Assembly (NCBI GenBank): GCA_028287685.1
Contig: JAQBPE010000449.1
Location: forward strand, 1 to 37,407
DNA length: 37,407 nt
Direction of reading: 5' to 3'
Source: Cyanobacteria bacterium RYN_339
GTDB lineage: Bacteria > Cyanobacteriota > Sericytochromatia > S15B-MN24 > JAQBPE01
In this document: positions 23,997-32,134 of the stretch, in pieces
How the letters are laid out: every line of letters begins with the position of its first letter
Numbering within the stretch: position 1 is the first letter of the stretch
Notes under the pieces: model-generated
What the model was told of the DNA's origin: nothing
Databases searched by the model: none
The model's input: the letters and a program-made list of their open reading frames with translations, nothing else
Program-made: the position numbers and the translations under genes

Positions 23997-24866
23997 CCGT
24001 TCGGCCAGGTGGGCCTGCAAGGCGGCCAGGTCCGCGGCATCGGCGAGCTTCGCCTTGACCGCGGCTTCCAGCATGGGCAAGCAGGCCAGCTGGAAGGGGC
24101 GATCGCCGTCCATGTGGGTGATCAGCAGCCAGAACATGTGCGTGCCGTCGGTGCCCACCAGGTCGCTGCCCGGCCAGTGGTGCATCGAGACGATCGCCTT
24201 CAGGGCCTCCAGGTTTGCGCCGTCGACCGCGTTCACGGAAGCCCAGGACGGGATCCTGCCCGCGCGCGCGGCCTCCGTCGCGGAAAGCCGGGCCGCCTGG
24301 TCCTTCTGGGCCATGGTCAGGATTTGCCGGCGCAGCGCCTGGAGCCGGATGATGCCGGTGGTGCTCATGCCGCGCCCCTCCACGTCGATGGCGGGCAGGC
24401 CCATGGCCGCCCGGCGCTCGTTTACGCGCAGGTGCTCTTCGATTTGGTAATACTTCCAGCCGCCGCCCTCTTGCACCGTACGGAAGCCGTAAACTTGTGG
24501 TTTGCCGTCGGCCCAGCAGGCCAGATCCACGAGGTTGGCCGCGTCCGGCCGGAGGGTGGCATCGTCGGCCGCGGCGGCCTTGGCAGCCCGCGCGAGCGCG
24601 TCCAGCGTCTCGGCCTCGGGCGTGCCGAGCGAGAGGGCCAGCCAGAGGGCGTCGGCCCGGTCGGCCTTGGCCTTGGGCCAGCCGTGGGCCTCCACCTGCT
24701 TGCGAAGGGCCGTGGCCGCCTCGCGCTTGGCCGCGGCGCTGCGCGTGTTCAAGGCCGTGTCCTGGTAGCGCCGGGCGGCGGCCAGGTCTTCCAGCTGATG
24801 CGCCGTGTGGGTCAGGCCCGCCAGGTCTCCCCCGGCCAGGGCGGCCCACAACAGCGCAGCGAACAA
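23991..24866 (-). CDS. DUF6624-like protein
   Basis: A 291-residue protein. The C-terminal 130 residues look like DUF6624, a family of unknown function. Landmarks are DVEGRGM, VNAVDGANLEAL, the strongly conserved-looking HHWPGSDLVGTDGTHMFWLL, then THMDGDRPFQLACLPML and a final ALQAHLAERR. The N-terminus begins with a short hydrophobic stretch (FAALLWAALAGG) that may be a weak export signal. The start is TTG 24866, directly after the TAG of the upstream gene; GGAGG lies 6 nt before it, so the two genes are translationally coupled. Family assignment is from memory of the motif pattern. Confidence 0.7.
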   Translation of the reverse strand: MFAALLWAALAGGDLAGLTHTAHQLEDLAAARRYQDTALNTRSAAAKREAATALRKQVEAHGWPKAKADRADALWLALSLGTPEAETLDALARAAKAAAADDATLRPDAANLVDLACWADGKPQVYGFRTVQEGGGWKYYQIEEHLRVNERRAAMGLPAIDVEGRGMSTTGIIRLQALRRQILTMAQKDQAARLSATEAARAGRIPSWASVNAVDGANLEALKAIVSMHHWPGSDLVGTDGTHMFWLLITHMDGDRPFQLACLPMLEAAVKAKLADAADLAALQAHLAERR

Positions 24867-25070
24867 CTAGCGCCTCCGCCGGAGCGGGCCACTGCCCGCG
24901 GCCAACGGCGCTTCCTCTTCCTCCAGCGGGCCGGTCTGCTGGCGCAGCGACCCGGTCTTGCCTCCCGGCACGCGGCGGATCACGCGGCGGATGTTGCGGA
25001 AGGGCTTCACGTCATAGCAGCCATAGACCACGACGGCGAACAGGAGGATGGCGAGAATGAGGGACTTCAT
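24867..25070 (-). CDS. Small membrane-anchored protein
   Basis: A 67-residue protein with one hydrophobic segment at residues 3-17 ending in VYGC, which could be a membrane anchor or a poor lipobox. A basic stretch (RNIRRVIRRV) follows, then an acidic cluster (PLEEEEAPL) and a final RRRR. I do not recognise it. ATG 25070 was chosen; an in-frame TTG start at 25118 would overlap the tRNA terminator. No Shine-Dalgarno is visible. It ends immediately before the TTG of the DUF6624 gene, with its last codons carrying that gene's ribosome-binding site, which supports real translation. Confidence 0.6.
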   Translation of the reverse strand: MKSLILAILLFAVVVYGCYDVKPFRNIRRVIRRVPGGKTGSLRQQTGPLEEEEAPLAAGSGPLRRRR

Positions 25071-25089
25071 TATGTTGCCCGGCCTGTTG

Positions 25090-25128
25090 AAAAAAACCGC
25101 CCGAACTGCTGAAAGCAAGAACGGGCGG
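25090..25128 (-). terminator. tRNA-Pro terminator
   Basis: Stem CCGCCCG (25128-25122) with CGGGCGG (25103-25097), loop of 18 nt, then seven T on the minus strand. It sits 9 bp after the tRNA 3' end. Confidence 0.85.
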
Positions 25129-25136
25129 AAGTTAGA

Positions 25137-25213
25137 TGGTCGGGATGACAGGATTCGAACCTGCGACCCCCTCGTCCCGAACGAGGTACGCTACCAAGCT
25201 GCGCTACATCCCG
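25137..25213 (-). tRNA. tRNA-Pro, anticodon CGG
   Basis: A full cloverleaf folds on the minus strand. Acceptor stem CGGGATG/CATCCCG, D stem GCGC/GCGT with loop AGCTTGGTA, anticodon stem CCTCG/CGAGG with loop TTCGGGA (anticodon CGG, reading CCG), variable loop GGGTC, and T arm GCAGG-TTCGAAT-CCTGT. Discriminator A is followed by an encoded CCA. CCG is a fitting codon for this GC-rich genome. It has its own promoter and terminator. Confidence 0.96.
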
Positions 25214-25224
25214 AAGGTCGATTC

Positions 25225-25254
25225 AATTTACCACGCACCAGCGGTGGTTGACAA
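25225..25254 (-). promoter_or_regulatory. Promoter for tRNA-Pro
   Basis: Minus strand TTGTCA (25254-25249), 18 bp spacer, TAAATT (25230-25225), about 12 bp before the tRNA 5' end. Confidence 0.6.
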
Positions 25255-25262
25255 GCTCGTTT

Positions 25263-26276
25263 TCAGGAAATCGTGACCCTTGTAAGGTCCTGGGCGTCAC
25301 GAACGGGGATGATGCCGCGCTCGCGCACCTTCTTGACGAAGATGTCGACCATGTCGGCGTCGAGTTGGGTGCCCTTCACGGACTCCAGGATGGCGATCGC
25401 CTTCTCCAGCGGCATGCCGTCGCGGTAAGGGCGGTTGGAGGTCAGGGCGTCGAAGGTGTCGGCAATTGCCGCGATCCGCGCGTTCCTGGGGATATCCTGC
25501 CCGGCCACGCCGTGCGGGTAGCCCTTGCCGTCGATGCGCTCGTGGTGCGAGAGCACGATGGGCAGCAGCGCGTCGAGGTCGTTGATCTGCTTGAGGATGT
25601 TGTAGCCCACCGTGGGGTGGATCTTGATGTGCTCGTACTCCTCCGCCGTCAGCCGGCCGGGCTTGTTGAGCACCTCTTCGCGAACCGCGATTTTGCCGAT
25701 GTCGTGCAGGATCCCGCCGTGCATCAGGATCTCGAGGTCGTCGGGGCTGTAGGTCAGCTCCTCCGCGATCCAACAAGAGTAGGCGCCCACGCGGTGGGAG
25801 TGGCCGTGGGTGTAAGGATCGCGCGCTTCCAGCGTGGTCGCCAGCGTGTCGATCACGGTAATCATGTTCTCCTTCAGGCGCTTCGCCAGCGAGGCCTTCT
25901 CGCGGGTGAGCCGGAGGTTCACGATGTTCCGCAGCACGCTGTGGTTGAAGGTGTCGATCTCGAAGGGCTTGAAGATGTAGTCGTTCACGCCGACCTTGAG
26001 CGCCTGGACGGGCGTCTCCTCGCTGGCGTAGCCGGTGATGATGATGGAGTAGATCTCCGGCTGGACTTCCTTGATCTGGCGGATCGTCTCCACGCCGTCG
26101 ATGCCAGGCATCCGGACGTCGGAAATCACCATGTCGAAGGTCTGTTCCTTCGCCATCGCCACGGCCTCGTACCCGTCCGCAGCCAGGAAGACTTCGAAGT
26201 CCGATTTCTTGAGGATCTTAGCCACTGTGCGGCGGATCAACTCTTCGTCGTCCACCACCAGGATCTTCTCGGCCAT
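25263..26276 (-). CDS. Response regulator with HD-GYP domain (c-di-GMP phosphodiesterase)
   Basis: A 337-residue two-component output protein predicted to hydrolyse cyclic di-GMP when its receiver is phosphorylated. The receiver domain (1-120) has the acidic pocket DDE at 9-11, phospho-acceptor Asp near 53 in SDVRMPG, the switch Thr in IITGYAS and Lys in FKPF. The HD-GYP domain (about 140-320) keeps HSHRVG, HDIGK, HHERIDGKGYP and DTFDALTSNRPYR, so both the HD dyad and the GYP loop are intact. No histidine kinase is encoded nearby. ATG 26276 has AAAGGA rather far upstream (12 nt). It follows the GIY-YIG gene by 24 bp and lies just before the tRNA promoter. Confidence 0.95.
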   Translation of the reverse strand: MAEKILVVDDEELIRRTVAKILKKSDFEVFLAADGYEAVAMAKEQTFDMVISDVRMPGIDGVETIRQIKEVQPEIYSIIITGYASEETPVQALKVGVNDYIFKPFEIDTFNHSVLRNIVNLRLTREKASLAKRLKENMITVIDTLATTLEARDPYTHGHSHRVGAYSCWIAEELTYSPDDLEILMHGGILHDIGKIAVREEVLNKPGRLTAEEYEHIKIHPTVGYNILKQINDLDALLPIVLSHHERIDGKGYPHGVAGQDIPRNARIAAIADTFDALTSNRPYRDGMPLEKAIAILESVKGTQLDADMVDIFVKKVRERGIIPVRDAQDLTRVTIS

Positions 26277-26300
26277 CGTGCGTCAGCGTCCTTTCGAGGT

Positions 26301-26666
26301 CTACCCGTTGCCCACTATACCCAGAACGAAAGGCGCTAATGCGCCACTTCGGGATTCTTTACGGACCCTCGATTGCTTGTCCGGTGGCGTTCCAGGCCAG
26401 TTCTCCGTGATGCGCCGCAGCTTCACCGGGCGAGGCAGCGCCTTGAAGGCGATTTCGGCCCGCATGGCTTCCCGTTGGGTCTCAAACGCCCACCACGCGT
26501 CCACCTGGACCGGCCGGCGCACACGCGTGTACTTGCTCGCCTTGCCGGCCTGGTGGGTGGCTAGGCGCCTCGGTAAATCCACGGTATAGCCAGCGTACAG
26601 GCTGCCGTCGGCGCAGCGAAGCACGTACATGTAGAAGCCGCGTTCCGGCGGCAAAGCGGGGGCCAT
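26301..26666 (-). CDS. GIY-YIG nuclease-domain protein (UPF0213/YhbQ-like)
   Basis: A 121-residue protein with one GIY-YIG fold. Visible elements are MYVLRCADGSLYAGYT (the first two strands with the paired tyrosines), DLPRRLATHQAGKASKYTR, and the helix REAMRAEIAFKALPR with a likely catalytic Glu. The first 85 residues match the size and layout of UPF0213 proteins, a stand-alone group linked to DNA repair or nucleic-acid processing but poorly understood. The last 35 residues are an unmatched basic tail. AGAGG lies 4-5 nt before the ATG, and the TerB-like gene ends 7 nt upstream, so the two are co-transcribed. Confidence 0.88.
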   Translation of the reverse strand: MAPALPPERGFYMYVLRCADGSLYAGYTVDLPRRLATHQAGKASKYTRVRRPVQVDAWWAFETQREAMRAEIAFKALPRPVKLRRITENWPGTPPDKQSRVRKESRSGALAPFVLGIVGNG

Positions 26667-26673
26667 AGGACCT

Positions 26674-26910
26674 CTAGGCGTTCTTGATGACGGTCTCGAG
26701 GATGGCGAGCGCGCGGTCGTCGAAGTTGTTGCCGGTGACGGCTTCCTGCAAGAAAGCCTTTTCTTCCGGCGTCACCCGCCCGTCCTGGTAAATCAGGCCG
26801 CGCAAGGCTTCCGCTTCAAGCCGATCGACGTGGCCGTCGTCCTCGATGAAGAACTTTAGCGCCTCGCGCAGGGTCTTGGCGGTGATCCCCGTCGATTCCA
26901 TTGGCTCCAT
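26674..26910 (-). CDS. Small TerB-like helical protein
   Basis: A 78-residue acidic protein. Two similar helical units follow the pattern D-x-x-x-x-x-x-E-x-x-x-L-x-x-L-I (DGHVDRLEAEALRGLIY, then DGRVTPEEKAFLQEAV). This is typical of TerB-like and related small helical or metal-binding modules. There is no signal peptide. Function is unknown. ATG 26910 was chosen since GGAGGG lies 7 nt upstream; a longer frame would begin inside the preceding gene. It begins 14 bp after the AnmK-MurQ gene and precedes the GIY-YIG gene by 7 bp. Confidence 0.7.
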   Translation of the reverse strand: MEPMESTGITAKTLREALKFFIEDDGHVDRLEAEALRGLIYQDGRVTPEEKAFLQEAVTGNNFDDRALAILETVIKNA

Positions 26911-26924
26911 GGGCTGGCCCTCCT

Positions 26925-28937
26925 CTAGGAGGGCTTCATACCCAGCCACGGGCGCAGGAAGCCGCGGCTTTCGGCCAGCAGGGCGTCGGCCTTGGCGGCG
27001 TCGACGCCGGCGTGGTGCATCACGGCGGCGCGCTTCACGCTGCCGCCGGCCGCCGCCAGCAAGGTCGCGGCAGGCTCGGCCGCCAGCCCGGTCAGGCGGC
27101 CCACCAGGCGCTCCGCGCGGGCCTGCAGCTTGCGGTTGGAGATGCGCACGTCGACCATCAGGTTGTCATGCACCTTGCCGAGGCGCACCATCGCGAGCGT
27201 GCTCAGCATGTTGAGCGCCAGCTTGGTGGCCGTGCCGGCCTTGAGGCGCGTCGAGCCGGCGAGCACCTCCGGGCCGACGGGCAGCACGATCGCGTGGTCG
27301 GGCTGGACCAGCCCGGGACGCACCCCATTGCACGTGATCAGGCCGGTGCCCGCACCTGCCTGTTGGGCCGCCGCGAGCGCTCCCTGCACGTAGGGCGCCC
27401 CGCCGTTGGCGCTGATGCCGACCACGTAGTCCTTGGGACCGAGGCCGCGCGCGAGCAAGTCGGCGGCGCCGGCCGCGCGGTCGTCCTCCGCGCCTTCCAC
27501 CGCCTCGCGCAGCGCGCGATCGCCGCCGGCCATGAGGCCCTGCACCGTGGCCGGGTCCGACGAGAAGGTGGGCGGGCACTCGCTGGCGTCGAGCACGCCC
27601 AGCCGGCCGCTGGTGCCGGCTCCCACGTAGAACAGGCGGCCGCCGTCGGCCAGCCGCGCCGCGATGTCGTCCACGGCGGCGGCGATCGCCCCCTGCGCCC
27701 CCTCCACGGCCTGCACCGCCGCGTAGTCCTGCGCATGCATCACGGCCACCATGGCCTCCGTGGGCAGGGCGTCGAGGCCCACGCTCTCGGGGTTCACGCC
27801 TTCGGTGACCACGTCGGCGGCGGCGGCCTGGCGCAGCACCACGCGCGCGAAGTTGCGCCCCGGCGCGATTTGGCCCAGCACGGCGGCCTCGCGGGCGCCG
27901 GTCGCCCCGATCTCGACGTTGATTTCGCCCATGACGCACTGGTAAGCCAGCAAGGCGAAGGCCAGCGCCTCCTTGGCGTCCGGGTCCACGCCCGCGTCGG
28001 CCGTGGTTATGACGGGCAGCTCGCGCTGCAACGCCTCCATCAGCACGGGGTTGCGCGTGCCGCCGCCGCTGACGATCACCTCGCGCGGCGCGCCCGGCAG
28101 CCAGCGCCGGTACTGGTCGATCACCGTGTAGGCGGTGAAGGCGGTTGCGGTGGCCACCAGGTCGGCGTCACCCAGGCCCAGGTCGCGGCCCTTGGCGACC
28201 AACGCCTCGACGTAGGGCGCCCCGTAACGTTCGCGCCCGGTGGACTTCGGCGGCGGCGTCGCCATGTACGCCTCGTCATCGGCCTTCAACCAGGCCAGCA
28301 GCGCGTCGTTCACGGTGCCTTGCCGGGCCAGCGCGCCGTCGCGGTCGAAGGTGGCCCCGGTCAGGCGCTCCATGAGCCCGTCCATCACCATGTTGCCGGG
28401 CCCGGTATCGAAGGCCAACAGCGTGTCGCCCAGCCACGTGACGTTCCCGATGCCGCCGAGGTTCTGCAACGCGATGGGGCCGGGCCGGTGGCCGAACAGC
28501 AAGCGGTCGGCGTACGGCACCAGCGGCGCCCCCTGGCCGCCATGCGCCACGTCGGCGGCGCGGAAATCCCCCACCGTGGTCACGCCGGTGCGGGCGGCGA
28601 TCAGCGACGGCGAGCCGAGCTGCAGCGTCATGCCGGGGCCATGCCACAACGTATGCCCATGCGACCCGATCAAATCGACCGTCCGGCCGTCGGCGCAGCG
28701 CAGGGCGGCCGCCGCGAAGGCTTCCGCCAGCTCGTAGTGCAGCGCCGCCAGCGCCGGCAGGCGGGCGGCCTCGGGGTCGAGCTGCCGCACCAACTGCTCG
28801 CGCAGCCCGGCGGGCCAGGGGAAGGTCTCGAAGCGCAGCACCTGGTGGCGCACGTGGCGGCCCACGCCATGGAGCTCGACCAGGCAGGCGTCGATGCCGT
28901 CGAGGGAGGTGCCTGACATGAGGCCGATCACGAGCAT
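26925..28937 (-). CDS. anmK-murQ: Fused anhydro-N-acetylmuramate kinase / MurNAc-6-phosphate etherase (AnmK-MurQ)
   Basis: A single 670-residue protein joining two successive steps of peptidoglycan recycling. AnmK hydrolyses and phosphorylates 1,6-anhydro-MurNAc to MurNAc-6-P, and MurQ cleaves the lactyl ether to GlcNAc-6-P. The AnmK part (about 1-370) has GLMSGTSLDGIDA, SHGHTLWH (usually SHGQT), NLGGIGNVT, FDTGPGNMVMD and SGGGTRNP. The MurQ part (about 385-670) has TEGVNPES, YVGAGTSGRLGVLDASECPPTF, AVEGAEDD and STRLKAGTATKLALNMLST. No stop or start-like break lies between them. In MurQ the usual ASGRTPY reads ANGGAPY. ATG 28937 lacks a visible Shine-Dalgarno. It is divergent from nagZ and heads the minus-strand run down to the tRNA. 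Confidence 0.93.
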   Translation of the reverse strand: MLVIGLMSGTSLDGIDACLVELHGVGRHVRHQVLRFETFPWPAGLREQLVRQLDPEAARLPALAALHYELAEAFAAAALRCADGRTVDLIGSHGHTLWHGPGMTLQLGSPSLIAARTGVTTVGDFRAADVAHGGQGAPLVPYADRLLFGHRPGPIALQNLGGIGNVTWLGDTLLAFDTGPGNMVMDGLMERLTGATFDRDGALARQGTVNDALLAWLKADDEAYMATPPPKSTGRERYGAPYVEALVAKGRDLGLGDADLVATATAFTAYTVIDQYRRWLPGAPREVIVSGGGTRNPVLMEALQRELPVITTADAGVDPDAKEALAFALLAYQCVMGEINVEIGATGAREAAVLGQIAPGRNFARVVLRQAAAADVVTEGVNPESVGLDALPTEAMVAVMHAQDYAAVQAVEGAQGAIAAAVDDIAARLADGGRLFYVGAGTSGRLGVLDASECPPTFSSDPATVQGLMAGGDRALREAVEGAEDDRAAGAADLLARGLGPKDYVVGISANGGAPYVQGALAAAQQAGAGTGLITCNGVRPGLVQPDHAIVLPVGPEVLAGSTRLKAGTATKLALNMLSTLAMVRLGKVHDNLMVDVRISNRKLQARAERLVGRLTGLAAEPAATLLAAAGGSVKRAAVMHHAGVDAAKADALLAESRGFLRPWLGMKPS

Positions 28938-29024
28938 GGGGAAACGGGCTTTCGATAGCTTACGGGGCCGAAATCGTGTACATTGAACCACATTCCGGAA
29001 ATCCCCACCCAGAGGCAGAAACCC

Positions 29025-30623
29025 TTGCGCCTTGCGCCTTCCCAGCTCACCATCCGCGAGATCATCGGCCAACTCATGATGCCGATGCTGCCCGACACCC
29101 CGGAGCTTTCCAAGCCCGAGGTGTGGAAGCAGGTCGTCGAGGATCAGGAGAAGTACACCTTCGGCGGCTACATCGTCTTCCGGGCCGATTGGGCCGAGAC
29201 GCCGCCCTTGATGGAAGAACTGCAGGACCTCTCGGAGATCCCGCTGCTCTACTCGTCGGACCTCGAGCGCGGCGCCGGCCAACAGTTCGCGGGCGCCACC
29301 AACTTCCCGGCGGTCATGTCGCTGGGCGCCGCCCGCGACCCGGACCTGGCCTACCAGCAGGGCGCCATCACGGCCCTGGAAGCGCGTCGCGCGGGCGTGC
29401 ATTGGGTCTTCGCGCCCACGCTCGACCTGGTCACCCAGCCGGAGAACCCGATCATCAACGTGCGCGGCTTCGGCGACGAGCCGCGCAACGTCGGCTTGAT
29501 GGGCGCCGCCTTCATCGAGGGCATGCAGCGCCATGGCGCGCTGGCCTGCGCGAAGCACTTCCCCGGCCACGGCGAGACCTCCGTGGATTCCCACGAAGAG
29601 CTGCCGGTGGTGGGCGTCTCGCGCCACAAGATGGAGCTGGGCGACCTGGTGCCCTTCCGGCATTGCATCGAGGCGGGCGTGAAGTCGATCATGGTCGGCC
29701 ACCTGGCCGTGCCGGCGCTCGATGAGAACGGCCTGCCGGCCAGCATGTCCACCCGCATGGTGGCCGATTTGCTGCGCGGACAGATGGGCTTCAAGGGCCT
29801 GGTGGTCACAGATGCGCTCAATATGGGGGCGATCGCCGGCCGCTTCGAGCCCGGCTATGCCGCCGTGCGCGCCTTGCAAGCCGGCGTGGACGTGCTCTTG
29901 ATGCCGCCGGACCCGGAGGCCGTGGTCACGGCCGTGCTGCGCTCCATCGAGGAGGGCGGCCTCAGCAAGGCCCGCCTGCTGGAATCCGTGGAGCGGATCT
30001 TCCAGGCCAAGTACGAGGTCGGCCTCTGGCGCTACGACGACGAGGAGGAGACCGGCCTGCCGGCCGTCTGGCCCGACTACGCGCCGGCGGTCGAGGCGAT
30101 CGCCGAGGGCGCCATCACGCTGGTGTCGGCAACTGATGGCTTGCTGCCCTTGCAGGCCGATGGGACGTATTGCTCGCTGGTGCTGGACGACGACGAAGAC
30201 CTGGACGCCCAGGCAGGGTGGCGCCAGGCGCTGGCGGACCACCCCGACCTGCCGATCCGCGTGCTGACCAACGCCGACGACGAGGCCGCGATCGAAGCGG
30301 CCGTGGCCCAGGCGGCGGCCTTCGGCACCGTGCTGGTGCCGGCCTTCATGGCCGTGCGCGCCTGGAAGAACCGCGTGTCGTTGCCGCCTTTGCTCGCCAG
30401 CGTGCCGGATCGGCTCCGGGCGGCCGGCGCCAAGGTGGTGGTGGTCTCGTTCACCAGCCCGTTCCTGCTGCGCCAGTTCCCTGGTGTCGACGCCTACGTC
30501 TGCGCCTACTCGCCCAACCCGGCCAGCCAGCGCGCGGCCGTGCGGGCGCTCTTCGGCGAATTGCCGTTCGTAGGCCGGCTGCCTGTCAATCCCGCCCACC
30601 TTGGGGAGCCGACGGCGCGCTAA
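29025..30623 (+). CDS. nagZ: Beta-N-acetylhexosaminidase NagZ (GH3)
   Basis: Removes terminal GlcNAc from GlcNAc-anhydroMurNAc (peptides), the step before AnmK. The GH3 N-terminal barrel has DLERGAGQQF, the NagZ hallmark KHFPGHGETSVDSHEELPVV split around the catalytic His/Asp loop, and the nucleophile in TDALNMGAI. A further domain of about 190 residues follows, as in the two-domain NagZ enzymes of Gram-positives (532 residues here against about 340 in enterobacteria). There is no signal peptide, so it is cytoplasmic. I place the start at TTG 29025, with AGAGG 9 nt upstream. An earlier in-frame TTG at 28983 has no Shine-Dalgarno and overlaps the likely -10 TACATT. Confidence 0.92.
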   Translation: MRLAPSQLTIREIIGQLMMPMLPDTPELSKPEVWKQVVEDQEKYTFGGYIVFRADWAETPPLMEELQDLSEIPLLYSSDLERGAGQQFAGATNFPAVMSLGAARDPDLAYQQGAITALEARRAGVHWVFAPTLDLVTQPENPIINVRGFGDEPRNVGLMGAAFIEGMQRHGALACAKHFPGHGETSVDSHEELPVVGVSRHKMELGDLVPFRHCIEAGVKSIMVGHLAVPALDENGLPASMSTRMVADLLRGQMGFKGLVVTDALNMGAIAGRFEPGYAAVRALQAGVDVLLMPPDPEAVVTAVLRSIEEGGLSKARLLESVERIFQAKYEVGLWRYDDEEETGLPAVWPDYAPAVEAIAEGAITLVSATDGLLPLQADGTYCSLVLDDDEDLDAQAGWRQALADHPDLPIRVLTNADDEAAIEAAVAQAAAFGTVLVPAFMAVRAWKNRVSLPPLLASVPDRLRAAGAKVVVVSFTSPFLLRQFPGVDAYVCAYSPNPASQRAAVRALFGELPFVGRLPVNPAHLGEPTAR

Positions 30624-30691
30624 AGCGCCGTTCTCGCGCGCCGTCAGGCGTGAAAGCGAGAAGGGCCTGACAGAAGCGCCTTTCCTGCGAC

Positions 30692-30727
30692 AGACGCTTG
30701 ACAACGCAATGGACTCGCGCGCTAGCG
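30692..30727 (+). repeat. Dispersed intergenic repeat, copy 2
   Basis: The partner of 23961-23996, in the same orientation, located between nagZ and the LCP promoter. It includes GCTTGACAACGC, which is echoed 48 bp later as GCTTGTCAACGC in the -35 of the LCP promoter. Confidence 0.5.
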
Positions 30728-30741
30728 GCCGCCCTGGTTGC

Positions 30742-30771
30742 TTGTCAACGCGCCCGTTTGCGCCCTATAAT
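30742..30771 (+). promoter_or_regulatory. Promoter for the LCP gene
   Basis: TTGTCA (30742-30747), 18 bp spacer, perfect TATAAT (30766-30771) followed by GG. It predicts a leader of about 33 nt to the ATG at 30811. Confidence 0.7.
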
Positions 30772-30810
30772 GGCCACGATGTTCCTCGACCCCTGCTCCT
30801 TGGAGATCGC

Positions 30811-32133
30811 ATGAGCCCGCGCAAGCGCCCGGCCCGCCGCCGCGGCCCGGGTTGGAAGGAATACTTCCTGGCCATGTGCGTCACGGTGCTGACGGGGCTG
30901 GTGGTGGGCGTGCTGGTCGGCGAGGCGTACACGCCCGGCGATGGCGCCTCCAAGGGTGATCCGACCGCCAACGAGGGCGGCGGCCTGCTGAGCGGCTTCT
31001 CGCCCAAGAACTTCACGCTGGTGCCCACGCTGCGCGATCCGCTCAACGTGCTGATCATGGCCTGCGATGTCAACTTCGTCGAGAAGAACGGCAAGCGCGA
31101 GATGGGCCTGAACGGCAACACGGACACCATGATCGTGGCGCGTTTCGATCCCGCCACCGAACAGGTCCGCATGCTCTCGATCCCACGGGACACGCGCGTG
31201 CCGATCCCAGGCCATGGCACCTTCAAGATCAACGCCGCCAACCCTTACGGTGGCCCCGCGCTGTCCGCGCGCGTGGTGGCCGACTTCCTGAACGTCACGG
31301 TCGATCGCTACGTCTTGTTCAACACGCGCGCCGTGATCCAGCTGGTCGATGCCATCGGCGGCATCAACGTGAACGTGGCCAAGTCGATGAACTACGACGA
31401 CTGGTCGGGCAAGCTGCACATCCACCTCAAGAAGGGCCCCAACCACCTCGACGGCCAGAAGGCGCACGATTTCCTGCGCTTCCGCCACGACGAGCTGGGC
31501 GACATCGGCCGGGTGCAGCGCCAGCAGCAGTTCCTGCAGGCCGTGGTGGCGCAGTATATGACGCCCGCCAACTTGCTGAAGACGCCCCAACTGCTCGGGG
31601 TGGCCAAGGAAAACCTCGAGACCAACCTCACGAATGACGAGCTGGTAAAGCTCTGCACCTGGGGCAAAGACCTCCGGCGGGACAAGATCCAGCTGACGAT
31701 GGTGCCCGGCAGCGCCACCACGATCGACCAGGTCAGCTATTGGGTGGCCGACGAGGTCGCCACGCGGCGCGTCGTCAGCGGCTTCCTGCAGGCCTCCGGC
31801 ACCGACGAGACCCGCTCGCCACGCGCGTACAAGGTCACGATCCGCGACGGCGTGGGCGATCGCTCCTCCGTGCGCAACCTCAAGCGCGTCATCACCGAAG
31901 CCGGCTACGGCTCGGTGGACGTGGAGGGCCAGGCGCCCGACCTCGGCCAGGCGGAGACGGAAATCATCGCCCAGAACGCCGATCTGGCGGGCGCCCGCTC
32001 GCTGGCCGATCGCCTGGGCGTCGGCAAGGTGGTCGTGGCCGCCACGGGCAGCATCTACAGCGACTTCACGGTCGTGATGGGCAAGGACTGGCTGGCCCAC
32101 GAGGCGCAGCACCTGAACGCACGGCGGCCGTAA
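30811..32133 (+). CDS. LytR-CpsA-Psr (LCP) family protein
   Basis: A 440-residue membrane-anchored phosphotransferase. LCP enzymes move glycopolymers from an undecaprenyl carrier onto peptidoglycan, outside the cytoplasmic membrane. After a basic N-terminus comes one membrane segment (about 18-40). The LCP domain shows NTDTMIVARFD, SIPRDTRVPIPG near 122, VDAIGGINVNV, and the catalytic RFRHDELGDIGRVQRQQQFL region near 223. A LytR_C domain follows (about 335-430; VTIRDGVGDRSSVRNLK, ARSLADRLGVGKVV). GGAG precedes ATG 30811; a longer frame would cross the promoter. The next gene starts 1 nt after its stop. It lies beside the muropeptide-recycling genes. Confidence 0.94.
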   Translation: MSPRKRPARRRGPGWKEYFLAMCVTVLTGLVVGVLVGEAYTPGDGASKGDPTANEGGGLLSGFSPKNFTLVPTLRDPLNVLIMACDVNFVEKNGKREMGLNGNTDTMIVARFDPATEQVRMLSIPRDTRVPIPGHGTFKINAANPYGGPALSARVVADFLNVTVDRYVLFNTRAVIQLVDAIGGINVNVAKSMNYDDWSGKLHIHLKKGPNHLDGQKAHDFLRFRHDELGDIGRVQRQQQFLQAVVAQYMTPANLLKTPQLLGVAKENLETNLTNDELVKLCTWGKDLRRDKIQLTMVPGSATTIDQVSYWVADEVATRRVVSGFLQASGTDETRSPRAYKVTIRDGVGDRSSVRNLKRVITEAGYGSVDVEGQAPDLGQAETEIIAQNADLAGARSLADRLGVGKVVVAATGSIYSDFTVVMGKDWLAHEAQHLNARRP

Positions 32134-32134
32134 T

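Noticed and set aside
28938-30704. N-terminal extension of the AnmK-MurQ frame across nagZ
   Set aside because: The frame stays open by chance through the nagZ region. AnmK homologues start at the Met just before the VIGLMSGTS motif (28937), and the extension has no recognisable domain.
30692-30710. Consensus TTGACA upstream of the LCP gene as a second promoter
   Set aside because: No acceptable -10 lies 16-19 bp downstream; the TTGTCA-18-TATAAT pair 50 bp later is far better. I kept the sequence only as part of a dispersed repeat.
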